The position numbers and the translations under genes were made by a program. Source: Clostridiales bacterium (GTDB taxonomy: Bacteria > Bacillota > Clostridia > Christensenellales > CAG-314). Taken from it: a stretch of 11,299 bases of DNA. The stretch's first letter is position 1. Every line of letters begins with the position of its first letter. Positions 1 through 6,736 of this stretch are shown in pieces. Location: positions 6,377-17,675 of the forward strand of contig DPQS01000035.1 in assembly GCA_003537755.1 (NCBI GenBank). Direction: 5' to 3'. The notes below the pieces were generated by a model that saw only the letters and a program-made list of their open reading frames with translations, ran no database searches and was not told where the DNA came from.

Positions 1-1068
1 GCGCTTGCCAACAACGGACGAATAGGCGGCGAAATTACGGCGCAAGGCGACCTCAGACGCGGCTCGCAGACGCAATTCGTGTACACCGCGCCCGACTGTG
101 TACAAGACGGCGACGAAGTACAATGGTTTGTAAACGGCGAAAAGATTGCCGATGACGTTTACACGCAAGGCGAGCCTTTGACCCTTGACTACACGCCGAG
201 CGTCACAGGGCAAATAATGTTGCAGGCAAAAGTAGGCGGCAAATATACCGAAAACATGCTGTTCAATGTCGGCGCGCCCGTGCTTACATTGACTTCGCCC
301 GAAGTCACCCTGACATACGGCGACAAAATACCGATGTTTTACGCCGAATGTAACGGTTTTGTCGACGGCGAATGTCCCGACTGCAACGGCTATGGCGGAC
401 AAATCGATTGTCGCTCTTTTGTGATTGACGAATACGGCAACACCATTGATGACACCGCCACGCTTGCCCCGGGCAAATACACACTACGCACAAATTGCAA
501 CTGCGCGTACATGGACTACGAGTTTTCGCAGGTTGACGGCACACTGACCATACTTCAGCGCCGCGCAAAAATCGCCGACATTGCCAAACAATACGACGGC
601 AAAACTTGCATTGACGTAAACTCGCTTAAACTGACGGGCATCGCTAACGGCGACGACGTGCGCCTTGAGATAAACGAGGCATGCTTTGCCGACAAAAATA
701 CAGGCGTGCACAAGCAAATTACGTTGACCGGCGCGCGGCTTGTCGGGCGTGACAGCGACAAATACATTCTTGACAGCAACGCCTACGGGCAAATTACACC
801 GCGCCAAATTACTCTTGCAGGACTGACAGTTGCCGACAAATATTACGACGGTACGACCGCAGCGCAAATAGAAAAACTCGGCAAACTACAGGGCGTTGTA
901 GACGGCGACAGCGTAGCAATCGGATCCGTTTCGGCCAACTTCGCATCCGCAGGCGCAGGCATAGGCAAAACCGTGCGGATAAACAACGTAACTCTTGTAG
1001 GACTGGACAAGGACAACTACGTGTTTGCAGGCGCAAACGAAGCCACAGCCGACATCACCTACCGCTGA
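1..1068 (+). CDS. Surface protein with MBG/YDG-type repeats, 3' end only
   Basis: The reading frame is open from the first base of the window and ends at TGA 1066-1068, so this is the C-terminal 355 residues of a longer protein; the GTG at 79 is only an internal codon. The visible part reads as tandem beta-rich repeats. An Ig-like segment comes first (about residues 1-95). An MBG-like segment opening with VTLTYGDKIP follows (about 97-185). Two YDG-type repeats carry the signature words KQYDGKT and KYYDGTT, each closing with a YxLDxN or NYVF-type strand (about 187-265 and 266-355). Such repeats are known from large secreted or cell-surface proteins, often adhesin-like stalks. The protein stops right after the last repeat, with no LPXTG motif, membrane anchor or cell-wall-binding module, so any anchor must lie upstream. 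Cysteines are unusually frequent in the MBG-like segment (CPDCNGYGG, CNC). The repeat family call is good; the actual role is unknown. Confidence 0.75.
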   Translation, partial: ALANNGRIGGEITAQGDLRRGSQTQFVYTAPDCVQDGDEVQWFVNGEKIADDVYTQGEPLTLDYTPSVTGQIMLQAKVGGKYTENMLFNVGAPVLTLTSPEVTLTYGDKIPMFYAECNGFVDGECPDCNGYGGQIDCRSFVIDEYGNTIDDTATLAPGKYTLRTNCNCAYMDYEFSQVDGTLTILQRRAKIADIAKQYDGKTCIDVNSLKLTGIANGDDVRLEINEACFADKNTGVHKQITLTGARLVGRDSDKYILDSNAYGQITPRQITLAGLTVADKYYDGTTAAQIEKLGKLQGVVDGDSVAIGSVSANFASAGAGIGKTVRINNVTLVGLDKDNYVFAGANEATADITYR

Positions 1069-1243
1069 AAACTTGCAGATTACAGATTGCAGTTCGCAGT
1101 CTTTTAGCAGCTCCGCGTAGTCAATTTTAAGCAGCACAAGCGTTGCCGACTTCTTTGAAAATGACACTTTCAACAGTTAAATACCACAAAGTGTAACGTG
1201 ACAAATTTTACACAACAATATTACAAGATTTTTTTGCAATGAA
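1069..1243. other. Intergenic region without a convincing gene
   Basis: I see no supported gene here. A weak hairpin about 20 bases after the surface-protein stop (around 1085-1110, GATTG...CAGTC then TTTT) could be a poor terminator. A minus-strand frame from TTG 1173 has no Shine-Dalgarno sequence and runs into the surface-protein gene, so it was rejected. The end of the region holds GACAAATTTTACACA (1200-1214), one arm of an inverted repeat whose other arm lies in the next gene's leader. Confidence 0.5.
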
Positions 1244-1358
1244 TTGCAAATTTGTGGCATTTGCTGTATACTATGTAATAATACATGCGTTGGATAATCG
1301 GTGCAATTGTTGTCGTGCCGTAGTCCGGCGCTGTGTAAAATTTGTCGAATTTTCACAC
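1200..1358. repeat. Inverted repeat flanking the promoter, plus leader hairpin
   Basis: GACAAATTTTACACA (1200-1214) is repeated as its exact reverse complement, TGTGTAAAATTTGTC (1332-1346). The two copies flank the promoter at 1244-1272. The right copy also folds locally with the following AATTTTCACACA, leaving a small bulge, and so forms a hairpin ending almost at the Shine-Dalgarno sequence. It could be an operator pair or a leader structure that tunes translation. Both readings are inference. Confidence 0.45.
1244..1272 (+). promoter_or_regulatory. Promoter of the four-helix membrane protein gene
   Basis: TTGCAA (1244-1249) and TATACT (1267-1272) are separated by exactly 17 bases, giving a predicted transcript start near 1279 and a leader of about 95 bases. 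The upstream ATG at 1239 would lie before this promoter, which supports the ATG at 1374 as the real start of the gene. Confidence 0.65.
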
Positions 1359-1373
1359 AAGGAGAGGAGAAGT

Positions 1374-2114
1374 ATGAAAACACGCAGAGCATTTCAGATA
1401 GTTCTCGCCGTGCTGGCAACGCTGGCTGCACTGGCATTTTGCGCGACGGCAATATTTGTGCTGGTACCGCTTGCAACGGGACATAAACTGCCGTTTCTCG
1501 GAGAGATAGTTGACGGCATATACAAGATTTTCGCAACGCAGTACCTGTCCACAGCGCAGGTTGTAATTGCAGAAAGTTTTATTCTGGCACCGCTGGTTCT
1601 GGCAGCCATCGCCTCCATTTTGCTGTTTTCGAAGCACGGCATACAGGGCGTGTACAAGCTCGCTTACATCATTTTGATGTTGGCAGTTGCCGTACCCGGC
1701 ATTACGGCGAGCGTTTTCAGTAAACAGCTGTTCGGTGCAAAACAGCTTATGGCAATTTTCATTGCGGCTGCCGTTGTTGTACTGTATCTGCTGCTAGTCA
1801 TCCTTGCATGGCTTGTAAAAGTTGACCCGGAGGAAGAACGCGCCGCCAAGGACGCGCGCAAGGCAAAGAAGGCTGCGCAAAAAGCCGCAAAGAAAGTGAC
1901 CGCCCACACCGCTACGGATGGCAACGCCACGAAGACCGAAGGCGACAACGCGGCAGCCCCCGAAGAAACGACGAATGGCTACATTGAGGACGAAACGACG
2001 AAGCGCAACCGCATCACGGTAAAACGCATCGAGATTTTGCAGGATTTGCTGAAACAACGTAAAATAAGCACCATGCAATACGCCGCTTTGGTGGAATATG
2101 TGCTTAGTAAGTAG
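1374..2114 (+). CDS. Four-helix membrane protein with SHOCT-like C-terminus
   Basis: This is a 246-residue membrane protein of unknown function. The start at 1374 is chosen because it follows a strong GGAGAGGAG ribosome site and lies downstream of the promoter; an in-frame ATG at 1239 would precede the promoter. Four hydrophobic segments are visible at about residues 8-33, 61-86, 94-113 and 124-148. A cytoplasmic-looking tail follows: Ala/Lys-rich 152-175, then a low-complexity Thr/Asn/Glu linker to about 210. The tail ends in an amphipathic stretch (KRIEILQDLLKQRKISTMQY, continuing to the C-terminus) that resembles a SHOCT short C-terminal domain, a module often placed at the end of membrane proteins and thought to mediate oligomerisation. 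The gene is monocistronic, with its own promoter and terminator. The domain resemblance is by eye only. Confidence 0.8.
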   Translation: MKTRRAFQIVLAVLATLAALAFCATAIFVLVPLATGHKLPFLGEIVDGIYKIFATQYLSTAQVVIAESFILAPLVLAAIASILLFSKHGIQGVYKLAYIILMLAVAVPGITASVFSKQLFGAKQLMAIFIAAAVVVLYLLLVILAWLVKVDPEEERAAKDARKAKKAAQKAAKKVTAHTATDGNATKTEGDNAAAPEETTNGYIEDETTKRNRITVKRIEILQDLLKQRKISTMQYAALVEYVLSK

Positions 2115-2145
2115 TTTCGGCACGCTACATTGGCAAAAAAATAAC

Positions 2146-2182
2146 CGCACCGTAGATTTTAGGTCTGCGGTGCGATTTTTTT
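2146..2182 (+). terminator. Rho-independent terminator of the membrane protein gene
   Basis: The stem CGCACCGTAGA (2146-2156) pairs with TCTGCGGTGCG (2164-2174) over 11 positions with one G-T wobble, around a 7-base loop. A run of seven T follows. It lies 31 bases after the stop codon and isolates the tRNA gene that follows. Confidence 0.9.
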
Positions 2183-2193
2183 GAAAAAATTAT

Positions 2194-2222
2194 TTGCATT
2201 TTACAGATGTGTGTGGTACAAT
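2194..2222 (+). promoter_or_regulatory. Promoter of tRNA-Ala
   Basis: TTGCAT (2194-2199), a 17-base spacer and TACAAT (2217-2222) are preceded by TGG, which gives an extended -10 (TGn). The predicted start near 2229 leaves about 18 bases of leader before the mature tRNA. Confidence 0.7.
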
Positions 2223-2246
2223 ATATTGGTAATCGAAAAACGGCAT

Positions 2247-2322
2247 GGGGATATGGCTCAGTTGGTAGAGCGATGCGTTCGCAATGCATAGGTCAGGGGT
2301 TCGAATCCCCTTATCTCCACCA
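2247..2322 (+). tRNA. tRNA-Ala (anticodon CGC), CCA encoded
   Basis: The 76-base cloverleaf is complete. The acceptor stem GGGGATA pairs with TATCTCC, the D-stem is GCTC/GAGC, and the anticodon stem is ATGCG/TGCAT. The anticodon loop TTCGCAA gives anticodon CGC, the T-arm is AGGGG-TTCGAAT-CCCCT, the discriminator base is A, and CCA is encoded. The acceptor stem has the G3-T70 wobble pair that defines alanine tRNAs, agreeing with the anticodon (codon GCG). Its 3' end is one boundary of the island: bases 2302-2322 are duplicated at 7576-7596. Confidence 0.97.
2302..2322 (+). repeat. Left attachment repeat (attL) in the tRNA 3' end
   Basis: These 21 bases run from the T-loop CGAAT to the CCA end of tRNA-Ala and are identical to 7576-7596. 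Bases on either side differ (T versus A before, A versus C after), so the identity is exactly 21 bp. Confidence 0.85.
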
Positions 2323-2325
2323 AGG

Positions 2326-2355
2326 GGAACCGCGGTCGCACCCGTGGTTCCTTTT
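2326..2355 (+). terminator. Island-borne replacement terminator for tRNA-Ala
   Basis: The stem GGAACCGCGG (2326-2335) pairs with CCGTGGTTCC (2342-2351) over 10 positions with one wobble, around a 6-base loop. Only four T follow, so the U-tract is weak. It begins 4 bases after the tRNA CCA and is the first sequence of the island. It probably ends or processes the tRNA transcript now that the native terminator has been displaced. Confidence 0.65.
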
Positions 2356-2486
2356 CATTTGCGTAAAAGGCGTTGCAGGGATAATCGTTAAGACAAAAGT
2401 CGCGGAAAAGAAAATTTCTTACGATTGGCTTACGAAGCCCCGTCAAAACGGAAAGTTTGTAAAGAAAACTAAATAATATACGATTT

Positions 2487-2519
2487 AAGGCGATAGAACG
2501 TTGATTCTACCGCCTTTTT
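2487..2519 (+). terminator. Rho-independent terminator near the island's left end
   Basis: AAGGCG (2487-2492) plus TAGAA (2494-2498) pair with TTCTA (2505-2509) plus CGCCTT (2511-2516), with one internal mismatch and a 6-base loop. T residues continue to 2519. It lies 10 bases after the stop of a start-less reading frame, consistent with a former gene ending here, and may also back up termination of the tRNA transcript. Confidence 0.7.
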
Positions 2520-2593
2520 CTATGCCATTGATAAGTTTAACCGTCCGATTTTTCGTCTTTCGTCGCCAGTGGTTGTAGCACAGTGAAAATCGA

Positions 2594-2676
2594 AAGTCAA
2601 CGGCAAAAAATTGTTGCTATGTCTTTTAATCGCAACCGATATAAACGCAACAATTTTTGTGCTTTTTCGTTGACTT
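2594..2676. repeat. Imperfect inverted repeat upstream of the sigma-like gene
   Basis: AAGTCAACG (2594-2602) and AAAAATTGTTGC (2606-2617) recur in reverse complement as GCAACAATTTTT (2647-2658) and CGTTGACTT (2668-2676), around a 29-base centre. A second, overlapping set lies just upstream: CGATTTT/AAAATCG at 2546-2552 and 2586-2592, and CTTTCG/CGAAAG at 2557-2562 and 2591-2596. Together they make a palindrome-rich noncoding patch. It could be a regulatory leader, a recombination or transfer site, or a relic repeat; the sequence does not decide. Confidence 0.5.
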
Positions 2677-2794
2677 CCGTGCGGCTGACAATAACGCGAA
2701 AGACATTTATCTTTTCCCGGTGCTACCCCGTTTTTGCCGAAAGGCGAAAAAAAATTTCGTTGCGATGCAACGAAGAAGACGGAGGTAAATCCAA

Positions 2795-3415
2795 ATGAAA
2801 AGAAAATTTTTAGATTTCAGCGTTATGAAAGAAGGAATCTCGCAAAACAACGTGCTTGAAATGGCAGAACTTATTGCCTTTATGGAACTGCGTTTCCAGA
2901 TAGGTTATTTGGGAAGTCGCGCACAAAAAATGTATGCCGACCTGTATGGCGATATCAAGCACAAAAACGAATTAGGCTATATGCTCAGCGATTCTTACGA
3001 TTTAGTTCAAGAAGGTGCATTGTATCTTTGCGACCATTACGGAAAGCATTTGAACGACGTTATATCTTACAGCAAAAAAGGCAAACCGATTACAATCGAG
3101 ATTGCCTGTATCCGTAAAATGATGAAGTTGATAAACCGAAAAACGAGTGATTACTACCGCATGGTAAGCCTTGAGGTTTTAACGCCCGCAAGTGAACCGT
3201 CATACGAAATAAAAGAAGAAGTTGCACAAGAATATACTGTATACGAAAAGATCGTTGCGAGTCTGAATTTAACCGAAAATATGCGTATTGCTTTGGAATG
3301 CCGTCAAAACGGCTTAAGTTATCCCGAAATAGGCAGAGTTTTATCTCGCGCGCAAGCGACGGTATATGAATACTTTATCAAAATGCGCAAAAGATACCCG
3401 ATGATTTACGGATAA
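2795..3415 (+). CDS. Sigma-70-like regulatory protein of a mobile element
   Basis: This 206-residue protein starts at an ATG placed 9 bases after a GGAGG ribosome site. Residues about 61-95 (SDSYDLVQEGALYLCDHYGK) recall sigma-70 region 2 (the DLVQEG word). Residues about 155-202 form a region-4-type helix-turn-helix (LSYPEIGRVLSRAQATVYEY). The middle (96-150) is not recognisable. Small sigma-like proteins of this build are common in Firmicutes integrative elements, where they are presumed to direct transcription of element genes; Tn916 orf7 is an analogous sigma-like regulator. It is the only plus-strand gene inside the island and is transcribed away from the tRNA, converging on the AT-rich minus-strand block. 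Its base composition is closer to the host flanks than to that block. Its target promoters are unknown. It could equally be a DNA-binding regulator that does not act as a sigma factor. Confidence 0.75.
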   Translation: MKRKFLDFSVMKEGISQNNVLEMAELIAFMELRFQIGYLGSRAQKMYADLYGDIKHKNELGYMLSDSYDLVQEGALYLCDHYGKHLNDVISYSKKGKPITIEIACIRKMMKLINRKTSDYYRMVSLEVLTPASEPSYEIKEEVAQEYTVYEKIVASLNLTENMRIALECRQNGLSYPEIGRVLSRAQATVYEYFIKMRKRYPMIYG

Positions 3416-3450
3416 ACAAATACAATAGTTAATTTTTTAATTTCACTTTT

Positions 3451-3627
3451 CTAACTTAATGTAAATCTGTTTGGCTTAGTTTGATTTAAGCTATCTTCTA
3501 ATCTTATAAGTTCTTCGTATGTTTTTTCATAAATTTCTTCACGAGAGAAAGTATCTATTAAGTAAGCGCCACCTAAGAAAGAAACAAATTTAACAATACC
3601 GTTATAAAATATCTCTCCTAAATCAAC
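3451..3627 (-). pseudogene. Start-less 58-codon frame after the small membrane protein gene
   Basis: On the minus strand, directly after and overlapping the end of the 101-aa gene by 10 bases, a frame reads VDLGEIFYNGIVKF, then FVSFLGGAYLIDTFSREEIY and a Glu/Lys-rich tail, to TAG at 3451-3453. It looks protein-like, with a short hydrophobic stretch then a charged helix. However, it begins right after an in-frame TAA and contains no ATG, GTG or TTG. A ribosome-site-like AGGAG lies at 3613-3617. It could be the decayed remnant of a fourth gene, or a continuation joined by a one-base shift to the 101-aa gene, though no standard slippery heptamer fits the zero frame. Confidence 0.35.
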
Positions 3628-3923
3628 TTAAATTTATCAGATCCGCCGATATCAGTGAACTGTTTCTTGGCAAGAGTCGTTTCAGTTTCAATAGCCTTAA
3701 AAATCTTTTCCACGTCTTCCGCTGTATAATCATATACTGATTTATTTGCTAAATTACCTATAAGTCTAATCATTTCAAGAACTTTATTAGTTCTGTTTTC
3801 GGCAAGTCTAACAAATTTTTCTTTTTTAGTTTCTTGGATAAAATACCACCTCACAGCTAATTTTATCAGGCAAATTATAACATTCCAAAATAATATTGTT
3901 AACGTATTTTTTAAATAGTCCAC
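3618..3923 (-). CDS. Small single-span membrane protein of the island
   Basis: This 101-residue protein has one hydrophobic segment at about residues 8-29 (ending LAVRWYFIQ), followed by a basic, soluble, mostly helical region with the words RLAENRTNKVLEMIRLIGNL and YDYTAEDVEKIFKAIE. This block looks like a conserved small-protein family of unknown function that I recall from Firmicutes accessory regions; I cannot attach a name. The start is uncertain: GTG 3923 gives the membrane helix but has no clear Shine-Dalgarno sequence, and the next in-frame ATG (residue 51) would remove the helix. The gene lies 27 bases downstream of the 922-aa gene on the same strand, so it is probably the last intact member of that operon. 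The N-terminal anchor with a cytoplasmic tail could make it a membrane partner of the upstream protein. That is inference only. Confidence 0.6.
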   Translation of the reverse strand: MDYLKNTLTILFWNVIICLIKLAVRWYFIQETKKEKFVRLAENRTNKVLEMIRLIGNLANKSVYDYTAEDVEKIFKAIETETTLAKKQFTDIGGSDKFKLI

Positions 3924-3950
3924 AAATATTTTGAATATATTATAAAAATA

Positions 3951-6719
3951 TTAAAAAATCAGGTTTCTTTCTCTCATATAAATTGCCATTTGTGTTTCAT
4001 CAAAACCGTGTTTATTCTTGATAATTCCAAGCAGTTCTTCTAAATCTTTAGGGGTTTCTTCTAATCTATATATAATAGGAACAGAGTATCTAAATTGCGA
4101 AGAACTCATCATTACCTTATATTTATCAGACCATTTATTGATGACACTATATACTAGCCAATCATTCCATTGAATATTGATTTTAGGCAATAAAGAATAG
4201 TTTAAGTTGTTTAGCACTAAAACTTCTTTGCCTTGAATAATTTCGTCAATATATTCTTCAACGTATTCTGCTTTATATTTATTTAAGCCAGTTGAATCAA
4301 TATTTATAATAGTATTTTTATCTTTCAACAAGAAAGTGTCATTAAAGGCATTTAATTGATTTAATATACTATAGACAATAAATGAATTATCTCTGGCAAA
4401 TTCCATAAATTCGTCAATATCAACTTCATCTTTGCCTTCCAGGTAATCACGCATACGTTCTTCTTGTTTGCCAATCTCAACACCCTTAAGAGCAAAAAAC
4501 GGACGAGAAAGTGAGAAATCATCCTTAAACAATGCTTCTATAATGCTAAACAGAGTATATCTTGATTCAATTTCAAATTTTTCTATAATCTGAGGATACA
4601 TTAAACTCAAAATTGACATCAAGTCATCTGATTTATGTATTTCACCATCTTCAACCATTTCTGAAATAACACTTTTAAGAGTTTCAACATTATCGCTTTG
4701 ATTTGCAATAAAGTTTTTTGACATATAAACGGAAAAACCAGAAATGATATTTTCGTCTTGAACCGCAATAGAGATAACAATATCTGTAACGCCAGGAAAC
4801 TCTTCTCTAATTTGTGTTTTAGTTACAGGTCCATCGTTTTGACTTATATATTTAGTTATTTCTGTGTACATAGAAGTAATATCTCTAGACTTACTCACGT
4901 AATCCCTTTTGAAGAAATATTTATTAGGAACTGAGGCGTGCAAGACACCTTGCAAATGATATTTATTGTTAATACATTCTGCCTTTAATTTGTCTTCAAA
5001 TATAGAGAATATAGTATTTGTAATAAAGATTTCTTTTTCACTATTGTCGATGTAGTCACATATATCTTTAAGCAACTCATCTGAAATAAGCCTTTTGGGC
5101 CTACTTATATATTTACCTCTGTCACAAAGGATCGTAATAGCTGAAATTCTACCATATAAAGCCCTATCGTTTTCAGGAAGTTTATCAGCATCATCAAACA
5201 CTTTTGCGTAACACTCTCTAAATTTGCTCATATCTTCTTTTTCATAGATATAAATACCTTCCGGGAAATACTTTCTTAATACGATATCGTATTTCTTTGT
5301 TAAGGGCATCCTAGAGCGTGAATATATCTTACCATTTAATTTATAATCTGCCACTAAAATGGTTTTTACATATTCATAAGGCAATTCTATGTCTAACTCA
5401 GCAAACATTGCCATTGTATCTTGTGTAATTTTCTCTATTTGTGCAATAGAAATAGACTCAGGCAAATCATTGCTCATTTTAACAAGTTCTTCGTACCAAT
5501 TCAAAATGTCTTGATATGCAAAAATATTCAATTCAGGTATATAGTCCATATCATCATTTTCAACTTGTTTAAGATAATATATAAAAATATCTGTATGTTC
5601 ACCAAAAATTTCAGTTAACTCCTTAACTGTTATATAATGTTTGCTATTAGCGAAAGCGTGGATTATCCTCGAAATACTACCACGAGTATTTGAATAGAAC
5701 CTATTAAACGCAGCAAAATATCGTTTTTCGATTTGTCTAACTCTTTCTCTAGTCAAACCAAATTCTTTACCTGCATTAGATAATGTTTCTCCGTTTACAC
5801 GTTTAGTAATAATTTCAATGTATTTCTTCCATTCTTGTATAGGTTTGCCGCTTTTTGTTTTGAATATCAAAACATCAAAGAAATCTTTACGTAGTGCTTC
5901 TGATAAACTGTATTTTAATTTATCAAGAACTAAGATATAAGTTTGAGCATATGAGGAGTTATACATTTCAACAATATTTTCATCAGTCAGGTTAACAAGA
6001 TCTGCAACTTTTAAAATATTCATACTAACAAGCAATTTATTGGCTTCGTTGTGAAGCATATAACTTAAACGCATCGTTTTGTTGTCATTATGTATATTAG
6101 AAATTAAATCTCTTGTGTTTGCAATGTAATCATCAATTTTCTTACGTTCTTTATTCTCTTCGATAAAGATTTGATAAAAATCATTAAACATCTTTTCGTC
6201 ATCTATAAGTAAAAACAAATCGCTTTCAGAAAACGACTCTAAAAATCTTGCAAAACTATGTTGCAAATCAGAGAAAAGGTTATAAGAAAAAGAAGTTGCA
6301 GGAAGAAATTGCAACAATTCACAAACATTATAAATTATAGAGCCATTAGTTTTAAGTAATGCACTAGTATTTTCAATACCTAAAACCTCAAGAGTTTCTT
6401 TTAATTGTTTTAAATAAGATAAAGAAAAATGGATAGAGGTTTCTTCTTGTTTCTTCAAATTAGGATAAAGTCTGCTAATATCTTGAACATCGTTAAAAGA
6501 AACATATCCGGCAGGATTTGCTTTCAAGAATATTTTTAAGTTATGTTTATTCACAGAAGATATGTTTAAGCTTTTTTGCAAATAGACATAAATATCATCA
6601 ATATGTAAATTCATTTTGTCCGTTTTTTCAAAAAACTCTATTACCATGTCTAATACTTGTCTTTTCAAAAACTTAACTCTTTTTGAACATACATAATAAA
6701 TATTATTTACATTATCCAT
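3951..6719 (-). CDS. 922-aa multi-HTH protein with RNAP alpha-CTD-like and sigma-4-like parts
   Basis: The start is ATG 6719, seven bases after an AGGGG ribosome site and 17 bases after the XRE gene. Residues about 217-272 resemble the helix-hairpin-helix fold of the RNA polymerase alpha C-terminal domain (VSMNILKVADLVNLTDENIV). Residues about 297-345 carry a sigma-70 region-4-type motif, LTRERVRQIEKRYFAAFNRF, nearly the consensus -35 recognition helix. Several winged-helix-like segments follow: about 359-404 (ITVKELTEIFGE), 555-594 (ending NNKYHLQGVL), 613-672 (VTKTQIREEFPGVTDIVISI) and 756-811. The C-terminus is unassigned (WNDWLVYSVINKWSDKYKVM). There is no enzyme motif, ATPase Walker box or nuclease signature I can see. 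It is therefore a large, probably cytoplasmic DNA-binding protein that mimics two promoter-recognition parts of RNA polymerase. It could reprogram or block transcription, or sense foreign transcription. Its base composition is strongly AT-rich compared with the flanks, suggesting separate acquisition. Domain assignments are by eye; the sigma-4 motif is the firmest. Confidence 0.75.
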   Translation of the reverse strand: MDNVNNIYYVCSKRVKFLKRQVLDMVIEFFEKTDKMNLHIDDIYVYLQKSLNISSVNKHNLKIFLKANPAGYVSFNDVQDISRLYPNLKKQEETSIHFSLSYLKQLKETLEVLGIENTSALLKTNGSIIYNVCELLQFLPATSFSYNLFSDLQHSFARFLESFSESDLFLLIDDEKMFNDFYQIFIEENKERKKIDDYIANTRDLISNIHNDNKTMRLSYMLHNEANKLLVSMNILKVADLVNLTDENIVEMYNSSYAQTYILVLDKLKYSLSEALRKDFFDVLIFKTKSGKPIQEWKKYIEIITKRVNGETLSNAGKEFGLTRERVRQIEKRYFAAFNRFYSNTRGSISRIIHAFANSKHYITVKELTEIFGEHTDIFIYYLKQVENDDMDYIPELNIFAYQDILNWYEELVKMSNDLPESISIAQIEKITQDTMAMFAELDIELPYEYVKTILVADYKLNGKIYSRSRMPLTKKYDIVLRKYFPEGIYIYEKEDMSKFRECYAKVFDDADKLPENDRALYGRISAITILCDRGKYISRPKRLISDELLKDICDYIDNSEKEIFITNTIFSIFEDKLKAECINNKYHLQGVLHASVPNKYFFKRDYVSKSRDITSMYTEITKYISQNDGPVTKTQIREEFPGVTDIVISIAVQDENIISGFSVYMSKNFIANQSDNVETLKSVISEMVEDGEIHKSDDLMSILSLMYPQIIEKFEIESRYTLFSIIEALFKDDFSLSRPFFALKGVEIGKQEERMRDYLEGKDEVDIDEFMEFARDNSFIVYSILNQLNAFNDTFLLKDKNTIINIDSTGLNKYKAEYVEEYIDEIIQGKEVLVLNNLNYSLLPKINIQWNDWLVYSVINKWSDKYKVMMSSSQFRYSVPIIYRLEETPKDLEELLGIIKNKHGFDETQMAIYMRERNLIF

Positions 6720-6736
6720 TTTTTTCCCCTGTAATA

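Larger units (their letters stand above)
2356..2794. other. Gene-poor left end of the island
   Basis: No complete gene is supported. On the plus strand a frame without a usable start codon ends KKISYDWLTKPRQNGKFVKK then TK and TAA at 2474-2476, just before a terminator. It may be the tail of a decayed gene. The rest holds a terminator (2487-2519), nested inverted repeats (2546-2676) and the ribosome site of the sigma-like gene (GGAGG, 2781-2785). I see no convincing -35/-10 pair for that gene. A frame from GTG 2583 to 2798 is low-complexity translation through the inverted repeats and was rejected. Confidence 0.5.

Noticed and set aside
886..1173. Minus-strand 95-codon frame over the surface-protein end
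   Set aside because: It has a TTG start without a ribosome site and overlaps a well-supported gene on the other strand.
1239..1373. N-terminal extension of the four-helix membrane protein to ATG 1239
   Set aside because: The extension would begin upstream of the promoter at 1244-1272, whereas ATG 1374 has a strong GGAGAGGAG.
2258..2446. Minus-strand 62-codon frame over the tRNA
   Set aside because: It contains VEIRGFEPLTYALRT, a well-known spurious translation of tRNA genes.
2207..2476. Plus-strand 89-codon frame through the tRNA gene
   Set aside because: Its first half is translation of the tRNA-Ala gene and its terminator. Only the last part looks protein-like and it has no start codon of its own.
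2583..2798. 71-codon plus-strand frame overlapping the sigma-like start by an ATGA
   Set aside because: The overlap looks like coupling, but the GTG start has no Shine-Dalgarno and the peptide is a read-through of inverted repeats.
3600..3650. Programmed -1 frameshift joining the 101-aa gene to the following frame
   Set aside because: An AAATTTA run is present but is not in register with the zero frame as X-XXY-YYZ, so a standard slip is not supported.
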